A stretch of 64,000 nucleotides of DNA from Spirometra erinaceieuropaei (Eukaryota; Platyhelminthes; Cestoda; Diphyllobothriidea; Diphyllobothriidae), in the NCBI GenBank assembly GCA_902702965.1, contig CACRXP010000405.1, positions 289,145 to 353,144 of the forward strand, written 5' to 3'. Below the pieces are notes generated by a model. It was not told where the DNA came from. It did not search any database and saw only the letters and a program-made list of their open reading frames with translations. Of this stretch, positions 10,650 to 22,794 are shown piece after piece (positions within the stretch are counted from its first letter, which is position 1; the number at the start of each line of letters is the position of its first letter). The translations under genes were made by a program, and so were the position numbers.

Positions 10650-12900
10650 AAAAGCAGGTCTGCAACCAGGCAGACTGACGCCATGAACCTCTGATGTTCA
10701 ATGGCAGACGGCACCATGCCGACTTGGTTGTTTCTTTCATCTCAACGAGTAGACGTCTGCATTTGGGCAATGACACTCTCGACACTATTTCCACCATATT
10801 AATCTGTTTGGGCTGCATTTTCTCAGTTGACATTGGGTTATCTATTCCGAAAATTGTTCATTTCAGAGTACGCCCGTCTTTTTTATTTCTCTGCTTCCAG
10901 CCTATGCCATGGTATCGAAGCAGTAGGAAGCGTGCTAATTTTGTATGTTGACTTAAATGCGATTTACTTATATTGGCATGCTACAAAATCTAGACATAAT
11001 GACGTATACGGCAAAGGTTCTGCAGCCAAACCTGTCTGGACTTTGCAGGAAACACAAATTTCAAAAATGTGCGCCTTCATATGGACTGACACTATTTGGG
11101 GTTGGTTCTGCTGGTACCGTTTTCGCGGGAATTATGAACAGCACTCAACAAGGCCGTTGGAGTAGTGTCGGTGTTTGAGGTGATCAGAGGATACAGTACA
11201 GACTTGGAGTTGACTTCAGGGGGGAGAGGGACTTTTGTGTCCAACCAAATGATATTTGCCAACATTTTTTTCTTGACAAAACCGCACACGTGAGTGCGAC
11301 GCTCCTTTTCAAGTCGCGGAACAGTCTTTGGCGACAGGACGCGGTTTCCACTTTTAAAACCAACTGAAACCACGCGCACAGGCACAGACTGACGAGTTGC
11401 ATTGCTGGCAGAATTTCTGCGAAGCATGTGCTCCGGGTTTCGACTAACACATTTTTTGGAAGTAAGGTTAAGGATATCCAGTAGTCCGATAGTTAGTAAC
11501 ACAGACATATTCTGTGAATGCGCTGTCTTTTAAGAAATCTTTACTGATAATAGTCAATTATTCGTTAAAACTAGCCTAATTTTGCGTAGCCAAAATGTCA
11601 TACCTTAGGAGCTTTTTGATCTCGACAATGAAATCTGCATGGCCTATGGTCTTTGATTTTAAAATTTTAATCGTTTTAAATGGCGAATTAAAGATGTCGT
11701 CTATAGCCCGAGAATGGTTCACGGCATTAATATTCTCTAAATGTTCCATGAAGCCGAATCTTTAGTGGCATGCACCAAAACGAGTCTGGGGTTCGTAGGA
11801 ATTACACAGTTCGCAAATATGCGGGTTCGTGTGGACTGACACTGTTTTGGGTTGGTTTTGCTGGTACCGTTCTTGCGGGAATTATGAACAGCACTCAACC
11901 TGGTCGTTGGATTAGTGTCGGTGTTTGAGGTGATCAGAGAATACAGTGCAGCCCTGGGGGTGGATTTCATGGGCGGTTACATTTCTGTTTAACCAAATAA
12001 TATTCGCAGAACTTGTCCTATTCCACAAAAACTTATATGTGCGGTCCATGCTCCTTCCCAAATCGCAGAGCAGTCTTTGACGACAGGACGCAGTGTCTAC
12101 TTTTATAACCACCTGAAACCATGCGCACCCATCTGTCAGAGACTGCTGGATTGCATCTCTAGCAAGTGAATCACATGCCAGCAGAAAATCTACGAAGCAT
12201 ATGCTCAGGACTTTGATTAGCAACTACATTGGAAGTTGGGTTAAGGACATCCAGCACTCACAGCGGCCGGAATACTTGGCAACACAAACGTTGCAATGAA
12301 TCAGCCGTTGAACGACTAGAAGCCGATAACCCACACAATCAAGGCGTTATTGCTACCAGACAGACTGAAACCACTAATATTTTGCGACAAACTACAACGG
12401 TTTATACCACCTGAAAGCTATGCAGACTTGGTTATTACTTAATCCCAGTGACTAACAGGCTGCATTTAAGTATCAATCTAGGAAATGTCACTCTCGACAG
12501 TATGTTCAATAGACAGGGCTCGGAAACGCTGTCCAGCCGGGCAATGGGTAACACAGGCGCGTGCAATATAGAAACAGTGGTAAAAGGGGCGTTCTGGGTG
12601 GAGCTGCGAGAAAGCAGTGGAGAATATGCAAAAGCTAATGGAAAGATGGAGGTATTATAGGGAAATATTCCTGTTTGTTTTAGCGGATACTAACTCTTCT
12701 AGTATAAAATTCACTCAGTGTGACGTATGTGCATGTCGGAGGGCTTAAGTAACTCAGAACTTGGCAGGGAATACACAGTTCGGAGATGGAAGAGGTATTT
12801 GGGCTTGGTTCTGCTGGTACCGTTCTCTCGGGAATTATGAACAGCACTCAACAAGGCCGTTATATTTGTGTCGATGCTTGAGGTAATCAGAGAATACAAA
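10650..12900 (+). repeat. Composite repeat block, left member of an inverted pair
   Basis: Contains three copies of a core with TGCTGGTACCGTTCTCGCGG and AATTATGAACAGCACTCAAC (near 11110, 11855, 12816), a spacer (11560-11800), a middle part (12240-12420) and a segment at 12430-12700. The same series appears complemented at 43.8-45.7 kb, about 85% alike by eye. No transposase or reverse transcriptase was recognised in either block. Confidence 0.85.
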
Positions 12901-13409
12901 GGATACTACCGTTAGTATTTCTTTTATGTTTTTAGTCCTTTAAAACATGTACTTACTTAACATAGAACTTGGAATCATGACATGGTGTCGGTTTGCGAGT
13001 GATTGGCAGTCATTCGTAAATTTCGACACATTTCATGAGTTAGGTCACAAACTGTGTATATGTGTAGTGCGCGGCATGGATGCGTGGCTCACCGTTCCTA
13101 ACCGACTGCTTGCGGGAAATTTCAGGATCTAAGTTGCCAAGTTCTGAGGAATTGTCACTTGGCAAAAGACTAGGCGCCATAGGGGTCGAAGTCGTAAATG
13201 CTGGTAAGGCATTATTGCCAGAAAAACTGGAACTCAGGTCGCGTTAATCAGTCCGGAGAAAATCAACCTGGTTAAGGGCTAATTTATGCAAAATTGTGTG
13301 CTTAGGGTAGAGGTTAATGGCTCCGAGCCTGGCTCCTTGCCAGACTTCGAAACATCTGGCAGACGTCTTTGGCATCATCAATCTTAATGCCTTGCAGCCT
13401 TTGGTACTG

Positions 13410-13970
13410 CAATACTGCAATCTGTTTGCATAAATTTCCCTTGATTTCGCTTTGTAATTTCTTGGTTTCAGTACGGATGTGTCATGTCATCGATGCTCGT
13501 CTTTATCTTGTTCAGTTTAAATTACCTAAGTTACAGCATTTTAAATTTCGTCATTCCTACATCTAATCAGGCTTAGTAAGGATGATCTAGTTATAAAAGT
13601 GATAAACCTTTTTCCTGCCTCGTACGAAGATTTCGAATTGAGATGATGGTGTTGGCATTATTAGTCGAATGCTTCGCCACATTAATTACAGCATTTCAAG
13701 GTCTGGCTTTTTCGAACTTATTTTATCGCATACCATTTTGTGAAAGTAATTTCTGTACAAAGATTGAAATAATTGCAAAAGTTTTCTTCGCGTTTCTGAG
13801 GATATTTTTCGAAAACTTCTCAGCAGAACATAGAGGGTGCTGTTTGAAAGTCGCCTAATTCGTATTTTGCTGTACGACTCACGACCTGTGATTGCAGAAT
13901 TCCTGCCAAATTAGGCTTGCATATTCCAACCTCTCTTATCTTAGCTCATCTCAAAATGCGTATGTGGCGA
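13410..13970 (+). repeat. AT-rich repeat, copy 1 (uninterrupted)
   Basis: CTGTTTGCATAAATTTCCCT, AATTTCTGTACAAAGATTGA, GAGGATATTTTTCG then GCAGAACATAGAGGGTGCTG and CTCTCTTATCTTAGCTCATC. The same order, more diverged, is at 17950-18407 and 19735-19860, where a MITE splits it at the TA of AACATA. Confidence 0.62.
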
Positions 13971-14559
13971 GAACTCTGCTAATGGAAAACAGGCTAATTA
14001 GAAAATGCCGCGCGACGGAAGCTGATTGCTTTTGTAACATTTCTTCAAACGTTACAAGCCCTCTGAGTAGGCTTTATTTTTTAAAAGCGTCAACCGAATG
14101 GGCTGATTACAACTTCTCCCAGAGAAGCAAATGTGTTTTTGTATCTTCTTTGAGTTTTTCGTTTTACACGTTGCCTTGTAAGAAAACTCTGACCTCTAAA
14201 GCAGATCGTTCTGGGGAAAACCGGATAAATTTGCATGGCTGATATTTCTTCATTGGTTTATTGGTTGTCCATTGACGGAACGAATATCGTTGGTTCAGTG
14301 TGTAGGGCTTATGAGCATCTCCAAGGTTCTAATAGCCTCCATTTACACGGCACTTTCTAGGCGTGCATCCGTTTTTATCCCTCTTGACTTCTGCTTCCGT
14401 GAGAGGAGTGGGATCGATGCTACGTTCACGTACCAATAAGGATCCGCGTCACTTGCAGTGGTCGAGGCTGACAGCGACAAAGTAAAAGTATGGTTCAGAA
14501 TGGAAGTCATCATACGATGGTTGGATTGTACATTTCGAAGATGTCTACCGTATGCTGCA

Positions 14560-15010
14560 TAGCAGGTTGAGGGCAGGAACGGTGACTTGGGCTCCCATTT
14601 ACTGCTCCACATCCTCCCTCGCCCCCTCGGGTCCAGTGATAAGAAAAACCGGAGGTGGAAGAAGGCGCAGGGGACCTACGTGGCCGGAGCCCCGACTAGG
14701 CGTGCAACCATACCCGGCTCGGATCCCACCGGGTGGGAGTGCCATAGATGCACATTCAGGAGGAACCATCACAGCCTGACCAGTCCGCCACTCCACACAA
14801 GCCCACACTGGTTTGACTGCGAGGTCCGAGTTATCCCATCGATTGTCAACCTTCCAAACCAGGGCTTTTAGCGCACTGTGATAGCTTCAAGCGCGTCAGG
14901 TTGTATATAGCAAGAAAAGTGTGCCGATCGCCAATCTCACCCTCCATTCCCATTTCCAGGCGCCCAACCACAGTCTGAGTCGGTCATATGTCAGGTGTGG
15001 GGAATGAGCG
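14560..15010 (-). repeat. GC-rich repeat, copy 2 plus linked sequence
   Basis: GGGCAGGAACGGTGACTTGG, ACCGGAGGTGGAAGAAGGCG and GGAGTGCCATAGATGCACAT match copies at 32.3 and 32.9 kb. From 14880 it continues as sequence shared with 9.78 kb. Confidence 0.7.
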
Positions 15011-15579
15011 CAGACGTCCTCATATACCTGAGCCTCCAACACCTTTGCCTGACAGCTACTTGTTACTTAATGCAATAAAGTATTGAGATGGAGCACATTT
15101 GTGAGTGCCGCTGGCGTGGAAGCTTACTGCAGAACTTTCACTTTTCAATGGCATTTTTTTCATGCGGAGGACTGCTCTTTAACGCCTCGGATCCAAGTTG
15201 GAATATGGAAGCATGGAAGTGTTCCGAGCTGAAGACTTCACACACGCGATTGACAATATTGTGAAATTTCACTGGATCACCTTCCGATTTCTTTTTGGCA
15301 TCTTGACGGTTACAGTTAAGTGGAAATGGAAACCGAGTTGGTGGTGTGTCTTGTAACGCGTGTAAGCAACAAAACCACGCATCCGATGGCTGACTGGCTT
15401 AAAATAGTGGACTGGTGGCCGGAAGAGGGAAGAGAGCGTGAGATAGACTCTCTCAGCTCATATTTCTCACTATAAACAATCGGAGACGCTCGTAGACTAT
15501 AACGGTACGCTAAAATCCCTGGTTTGCCAACAACTTGGTCCTCTCCTCAGGACGGAGAGCCGGGGAACAATGTGACCCC

Positions 15580-15810
15580 TATGGCACTCCTACTAGTGTG
15601 TGCGTGCGGAACCCCGGTATCCGCTGTGCGGGCCACGTGTGTGAGGCACGCGTAGGCGTACCATCAGGCCCTGTCATTCACTGCGTCTTCGGTCGTCTTG
15701 ATGGTTTTCTGCCACCGGAACCTGGTGAGCAAAGAAGAGGAGAGTGCAGTGGATGCTGGGCAAGCCTTCCATCCCTATAAATTGAGTCGCGCTTAAGTCA
15801 TTGTCCCTGC
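15580..15810 (+). repeat. GC-rich repeat, related subfamily, copy a
   Basis: GGCCACGTGTGTGAGGCACG, CGTAGGCGTACCATCAGGCC, GAGAGTGCAGTGGATGCTGG. Two further copies at 33.65 and 54.2 kb share this order. The 3' part resembles the main GC-rich family. Confidence 0.65.
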
Positions 15811-15814
15811 GCCC

Positions 15815-17945
15815 GTGATACTGCGGGGCACGCGGCAGCCATAGTCGAAATGGACGGTCGGACTGTAGCACAACATAAAACTTGAAACTGCCAGAAGGCA
15901 CGAGGATGGACCGTTTATGAGATTGTCTGAAATCTCACCTTCCTGTTCCTTGTGATCAAGGTATCCGTCGAAAAATGTCCGATGCGGAGTTTCAACTTCA
16001 AACTTACTTCAGTACAGTTGCATCATTGAGAATGATAGCACCCTATATTATCCCGATGTCACCGTGTGCTATCTTGTATGCTTAAAGGAGCTTCTCCCAA
16101 TTTGCGACCGCAACTTTCTCTTCAAAGTCCCCCTAGGTGTCATCTCTAACTGTGCCTATAACCGATCGATCGTACGGCGCGAAGTTCATTACCGTTTCCG
16201 TGTCCTCTTTATATGTGCTTGCTCCCGTCATGTAATACACTTGTGCTATGGTTAATAATAATAGTAATAATGATGACGACGGCTGCGAAAAGTCATGCGA
16301 GCCCCGCTCTTATGTTATGACAATTACTAACTTCAGAAGGAACCAAAGTATGCTGGTTCCCTCGGTCTCAAGGACTGAATTATCGCGTCAATTCGAAGCC
16401 CATTGAATCACAAAATTTTAGGCCCCAGGCTGGCTTTCCTTCGCACAGGTTTGATTTTACAGAGGAGGGTGAACTTCGGTCGCTAGCGCACTCCAAGTTC
16501 TGTGATTAGCCCGCTACTTGTACTGAGTTCTGGTGGCCTGCACAACCGCGCACACAGAATGGATAATCCCGACTCTCGCCGGTGGCGGTGGTAATGATGA
16601 TGGTGGTGGTGGTGGTGGTGGTGGTGGTGGTGGTGGTGGTGGTGGTAGTTGTCGTAATGCCGACATTACTTTTCCCCCAGCTCTCTGTCAGCTAGGTCAT
16701 CGGTCTTTACTCGTACACGACAACGCTCATCTGTGATAGAGGGGGACAGTGCACCAGTGGCTGACTCACCCGCTCATTCTCCGGCACTTTCGATCTGCCA
16801 AGTCGTATGGCAGACCGGAAAGTGTGCCTCTTAGTATTCAAACGCTCCACTGCGGGCTACGTCAACCTCTGGTCATATCGTTGTTGATGGCAGTTCTGTT
16901 GCGATGAGGTGACTGGTCGGCTGACCCGACGTTGTGCAGATTGCGCAGATTTCGGCTCGACGTACGATGGTCGCGTGCCAGCTGGCCAACTTTGCGTCAG
17001 CTGTTCTCCGCCTTTTGTGCGGACCTTGCCTGTGATCTGTAGCAGGCACGGGTGTAAAACGCACACTGTCGAGAAGCACAGCCATTTTTTCCTCCGCCTC
17101 CGATAGACCTTCACTTGGTGGACCCGGGCCATGTGATTGTACCAAAACGCACGTCGTCTTACGTCCCTGTTCGGGGTGGACTGTTGTTTTTTTTTTCTAA
17201 CCGCGACGTTTTGGCTCGCAGTTGGGTTTCGTGAAATTTCAAAACGTTTCGAGTAACAAAATGTTACCTCTTACGGGTCAATGATTGTTCGTTTTTGCCA
17301 TTCTCCGACTGCGTCTGTTAAGCATGCCAGCACTAGCCAGTAGCTGCCACCAGGGCATCTCTCTTGTCGCGGTTATTGGTGTAAATGATTTCATAGGTAA
17401 GGAGCCTTTGCGGTAAAAAGTTTGAAAATAGTTTAGGAAAGAGCTCTCATTCTTGTTTAAGCATCCGATGGCCGTTGTGGGACATCTGGGTTTACTCTAA
17501 ATATTTCATGGTCTCAACCAGAGCCGCAACTTTTGGTTTTTTGGACCCTTATAATAAACGGCTTCATTAATTTATGATTGGTCATTGGGAGCGAGCGCGC
17601 ATATTCAAAAGACCTGGAAACGATGTTCGGATAAAGATATTTTTAATCCCAATCGGGCTAGCGTGTGACACTAGCCGATATTGGAAAGCAAATAAATCTA
17701 GCGGATTCCGTCGCCGAAGTAAGCAGACCTATAATGATTCCGACGCAATGTCACGTGTGACACTGCATTTGCTGACGACATGCAATATGCACCGAAGGCC
17801 ATGAATCCGAGACGTGGACATGCTTCATTACTGATCTCGATAGAGTATAATGCCCCAAGTAACTCTCATGCGAGTTCATGCTGCCACAATGAACCGTCTT
17901 TTCTGCTACCTGCACAAAGAACGCTTAAAAACCATCAATTTAATC
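15815..17945. other. No gene recognised
   Basis: Apart from the GGT array, 15815-16560 and 16650-17945 hold no recognised repeat or exon. 16740-17110 is GC-richer and may be another degraded repeat. Confidence 0.45.
16580..16647. repeat. (GGT)n microsatellite
   Basis: About 15 GGT units from 16601, with imperfect GGTGGC/GATGAT units before. It yields an artificial poly-glycine open frame (16533-16736). Confidence 0.95.
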
Positions 17946-17949
17946 AAAG

Positions 17950-18407
17950 CTATACTGCAGGTCGTTTCCCGCGACCTGTTTGCATAAAGTTTTCTTGATA
18001 TAGTTTTGAAATATCTTGGTGCCACCCCTGATTCTACGTCGCCACCGATCGCAGTTCAGACTTGTACTTCCCCATTCTACAGGCAACAGAAATTTCAACT
18101 AACATCTCTCCAAAATCTCCTCAGGCTTGCTCAGATTGGCTTAGTTAAGAAACCTTTGAGCGCAATTCTATTTCTATTGAGGTTATTATGAATGAACGTA
18201 TCTCTACACAAATCACACCATTTTGAGCCCTCACTCTTTCAAACCTACTTCATCTTATCTCCCTTTGTGAAGATAATTTCTGCACAAAATATTTGCGTGA
18301 AAAACCTAAATGCAGAACCACATCTGGTCGTCGTTGTTTCGTCAGTATTGGTCCTTTTGACTTGGAGCGTATTTTCCTTTCACTGAAGATATTTTTCGCA
18401 GAACATA
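17950..18407 (+). repeat. AT-rich repeat, copy 2, left piece
   Basis: CTGTTTGCATAAAGTTTTCT, AATTTCTGCACAAAATATTT, GAAGATATTTTTCGCAGAAC, ending at the TA before the MITE at 18408. Confidence 0.62.
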
Positions 18408-19734
18408 CAGTAGGTAACTGATCTCATGAAATGTTGTTCGAAATTCTGAAATGCGTTTTCGATTAGGAAGGATTACTTATATGAGATTGGATAATTAATT
18501 ATCACGCCTCATAGTCCCATGATATTTCGGACTCGCCAGGGTGTTGACTTTTGAATGCATTTTTTGCGACCGCCTATAAAAAACGCACTCGGAAAAAATG
18601 AATAGTATATTAGCATTCTTTTTTTCACAACAATTTTATGTTCCCTTATAAATTCACATATATCTTGTATAAAATATGCACAAAACAGGCTCTCTTTCAC
18701 TCCTTTGGTAGTGAATCATTTTTTTCTCGTAATTTTACTCGAAGAAGAGGCATATTTAGATTTTGAAAAAGTTTCCCCGACACCAGTAGGGTGGAGGACC
18801 CCAGTTAACTGTCGGTAGGCTGTTGATCTTGCCATATGGGGTTTTATCTTAGCATCAATTTGTAGACCGTTTAAGACATTACAGCGCCAAGAACACATAC
18901 TTCGTACGACCTCAAACCACAACTCTGTTATTTATCGAAATTTGCGTTTTGTTTAGTTTTTAATTAGCGCTCTCATTTCTGTTGCCATACGAATGCCGTT
19001 CGATAATATTTTCGACAGAAATCCAAATAATTTCTATGCTTTCTTGCATTTCGTTAGCTTGCTGTCTGACGTGCTGCCTAACCCGTAAAATCCCCATTGC
19101 CACCATTCCCATATGACACGATCCACAGTCTACCACCAACAGTTAAGTGGCGTCCTTCATCCTACCGTTGCCGTTTCCCCTTTTCCTGATAATTTAGAGT
19201 CCGATCAGCCGTTGAACTAGCGTTTCCGCGTAAGGAACATCACATACTCTTCGGTGTCTTTAAGAAGATTCCATGTAGAGTTCACAAAGGTTTTAAATGA
19301 ATGCGGACAATGCTGTATACTTAATGAGGAGCAATAAAAAATGGACGTGTGTGGTGAAGTACAAAGGGACATTGCGCAGTCTTAACAAATCTTGTAATTA
19401 GAAAGTCTGAGAATGAATTGCAAAGACGTCGTGGTTTGCTACAGAATAAATAAAAGAAAGCACATTTTTGAGCACGTTTTCTACAACATGAATTCGAATT
19501 TATAAGGGCATCGAGAATAAGAGGGAAAAATACATACTACTTAAGCAGTCAATTTTATCGACAGCGGGCGGTCGAAAAGCGGTTTATTCAAAAGCCAAAA
19601 TCCTGGAAAGTCTGAAATATCACGAGATTATGTCGCGTGATAATTAATACTGCAAACCAACCTAGGTAATCCTTCTTAGTCGAGAACGCATTACAGAGTT
19701 TCGGCCAATATTTCAGGAGATCGGTCACTCACTG
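18408..19734. mobile_element. Palindromic MITE, decayed, with extra sequence in the centre
   Basis: Left end CAGTAGGTAACTGATCTCAT after TA (18406-18407); right end CGGTCACTCACTG before TA (19735-19736). At 1327 bp it is some 350 bp longer than other copies. Sequence at roughly 18780-19260 does not resemble the family centre and is probably a later insertion. The copy interrupts a repeat whose intact relative lies at 13410-13970. Confidence 0.8.
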
Positions 19735-19870
19735 TAGAGGCGGATGTGAAAAGCTGCCCAGCCCGTAATCACCTAATCGCCCCTTATGACTTATGATCTC
19801 AGAATGTCCGCAGGTTAAGCTCGCAGATTTTAACCTGCCTAATCTTAGCTCTCCTCGGCGCGGGCATGCA
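19735..19870 (+). repeat. AT-rich repeat, copy 2, right piece
   Basis: After the MITE, TAGAGGCGGATGTGAAAAGC and CCTAATCTTAGCTCTCCTC continue the match to 13831-13970. Confidence 0.58.
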
Positions 19871-21895
19871 CTGATTTCCCTGCAAATGAGGAACAAAGTA
19901 ATTGAAAAATTCTGGCCATCGAAAGTTGACTATTTCTGCCACCTTTGTGCAAGTGTTTAGTTTTAATTTTTTTTAAAAATCGCTGGCAGACTTTGTTGAC
20001 TGTAAGCTATTCTGTCGAGACCAAAATTGTTTATTTAGATTTTATCTGCCTTTTGCGTTTCATCAGCGCTGCCTTCTGATCTTTTAAACGCCGACGGTTC
20101 CTGTGATAAGGGAATGGTTTTAAGAAAATCTGCGTTTAAAATTAAGGTCCTGTAAGCCTCGAACTAAAGTGATTCACCCTTTGAAAACCCTAGACGTAAA
20201 CAAGGTTTTTTCCGATAATGTTCCTCTCACGCGTGCCAGAAAGGCATTAACCAGTCTCTCCTTACGGGGCACGGAAACTACAGGTGGCTCTCCCGAAACT
20301 CCAGGTTAACTTAGGGTTAGGATTAGTGCTAGTATTAGGGTTAAGTTAAGGACACGGAATTAGACACTGTCTGTCATATCATGGGGTGTTTCAGCGCTTT
20401 ATAAGGAGATGCATCGGTTTTGAGAAAAGTTCACTAATTCTTTTGGATTTGTAAGCGCAAACTGCATCTTCACCTGCCCCCAGGTCTCGTAAAACGCAGC
20501 AGTCGCCTTGCGCTCAAGATGGTTTACAACAGGAATAGGTAAAAAGATGAGAAGATCCGACGTGGCCGGCTGCAGCCTGTCGGCCACTGGCAAAACTTGT
20601 GACTTGAGTGTCCAACTACGGAAGAATCTATAGGGCGTGTCACTGTACGACTGGTTGTGGCGGCTCCAGATTGTGTTCCGAGGTGATCCATAACGAATAC
20701 GTTCCACCCAGCAGTCATACCATCTAATCGCCATTTTCCATTCCTGTTCGCCACCACAGTCAGCACGTCAGCTAGACTGCAGTTCCGCAATACGGCGTCT
20801 GACTTGTGAAATCGGTACTCGAAGTATCCGGGCTCGAATCTGCCTGCGTTTGCGTATAGCTGGGGCTGGGAGTGTCAACCGTCATTCCTTCTCCATCTTC
20901 GTTAGCTTAATACTGCTCGGCACCATAAGTAATCGGTTTAAAGAGCTCTACTCTAAAGCTCCAGAAAAAAACTGGATCATTCTTTGTCCGTCCTCTAGCA
21001 TGAGAAAACCAGAGTTACTGTCTTTAGGTAATTTGACTCAAAACCGAAAAGATTTTGGTGGAAAAATTAATTGGGGTGAAGTTTTACTCAAATACTCGAT
21101 AACCAATTGGCCCAACATCACGTCTCAGGTCTTCTCGACTTGCAGTTTGGTTCTGCCTGGCTGATAAATCAGAGGGGCTAGGAGTAGCCAGTCTTTTCCA
21201 CTTCCATATCTTCATTAATGACCTTATCCGTCTAAATTGTTATTCTAGTACCTGGAAGCATCTATTCACTAGCATGAGGCTAACCCTTCACAACCTGGAA
21301 AGGATTTCGTCCGATTTTCGACTGGAAATATCCCGTCCTGTGTGGGCGAACCCCATCGAACTTCACCGATGAATCGTCATATTTTCACGCAATGGTGATG
21401 TGAAATTATCATGCTGATTCGGTCACTAGTTAGCGCCCAGGTAGGGCCAACTTACATTGTTCGTAAGCGCCTAATTTGGCCTTCTGCATGGCAGATAAGG
21501 TTGCGCACTTTTCGGTCAAAAACGTCTGCCTTCAGCGACACCCCTTTTATACAAGACTCTTTTTGCACGCGTACAGTGAATGGGACTGTTTGCTGGCATT
21601 GTCAGGTAGATATCAGTTCATTGTATTGACTACAAAGGGACTACCTTTTCAATTCCTGTCAGTGATTCCTCCTTTGTGAACGGCGAGTAAGGTAAAGTTA
21701 TTTAATAACAGGCTGGTTTTCCCGTAGCAAATCATTTTAGGGCAAATTTTTGAATTTTTCCATTCCGCGTCGGCAATATAAAACACCCACGTTTTTGGCC
21801 AAGCATGACTGGTAATTAAACCACCTGTCAATTTGCCGATTGTGAAACAAGTAAAAGGTAATGAGACTTTTCCCCGTTTTTATACTCCATATCAA
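19870..21895. other. No gene recognised
   Basis: Intron with one telomere-like patch at 20300-20360. Frames at 20399-20790 (minus) and 20850-21164 (plus) show no domain, signal or splice context. Confidence 0.45.
20300..20360. repeat. Degenerate telomere-like array 2
   Basis: TTAACTTAGGGTTAGGATTA, then GTGCTAGTATTAGGGTTAAG: several TTAGGG or one-off units. Confidence 0.65.
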
Positions 21896-21896
21896 A

Positions 21897-22790
21897 TTCA
21901 GTAGTCGATGTATCTCGTGAAATGGTAGCTGGAATTTCGGAATATAGCGTCGGGTATAAAGATTCCCGTAGGTGGCGTTGTGATAGTAACTATCACGCAA
22001 AACGCCGGCTTTTGAATACGCGCATTTTTTCAGTCCGCCCACGAAAATCACGTTCCTCAAAGATGGTCGCTTTTGTAATATCAGTCTTTCCATCGATTTT
22101 CGATGCCATTATAAGTCCCAACGTATTTTATAGCAATCACGCAAAAAACGTACCCTACAAGATCATTGTTGTCGTAACTTAAATCCTTACCGTATTTGCT
22201 GTTCGAAAAAGGGTGATTTTCGTCCGGATAAGGTCAGGGTTTATGCAATTTTTCATGATCATAAGTTGTCTACGCATTTACAATTGTAATTATCCATTTG
22301 TTCATGATCCATATAAGGTGGTCAACGTTGTTTTATGAGTCCTTTGTGGCATCCTCTTCACAGGACAGAAAACGTTTAGCTTATCGTTTCAATATCCTTG
22401 GTACTAATGCAGCAGCAGATCCGGCTCCAAAGTATTTGGGGGTTAAGAACCTTTTATAAAAAATAAGTTATATCGTTTATTTGGGTGCACAATTTGGAGA
22501 AGGAATGCCGTACCCAAATAGAGGAGATGTTTTTGTTCATGCTTTTCGCAACAGGTGTTTGCATAGTCACTGAAATACAATCATACTAGATGGGCAGTCA
22601 ATTTTAGCCAATGTTGTATTTACAGAGGGCCAGATAGAAGTGCATTCAAGAGCGGGCATTCTGGCGTGACATAAATGCCTTGGGACTATGCCGTAAGATA
22701 ATATTCTTTGCAAACTCATTTGAGAACTCCATTTTAACCGACGCCATACATCAGAACTTTATTTAATGCTCCGTAAGACATTTCACCAAC
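21897..22790. mobile_element. Palindromic MITE, decayed copy
   Basis: Left CAGTAGTCGATGTATCTCGT. Right side shows ATTCAAGAGCGGGCATTCTG, family-like ATTTGAGAACTCCATTT and a degenerate end. Only patches of the arms are recognisable. Confidence 0.5.
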
Positions 22791-22794
22791 CGTA

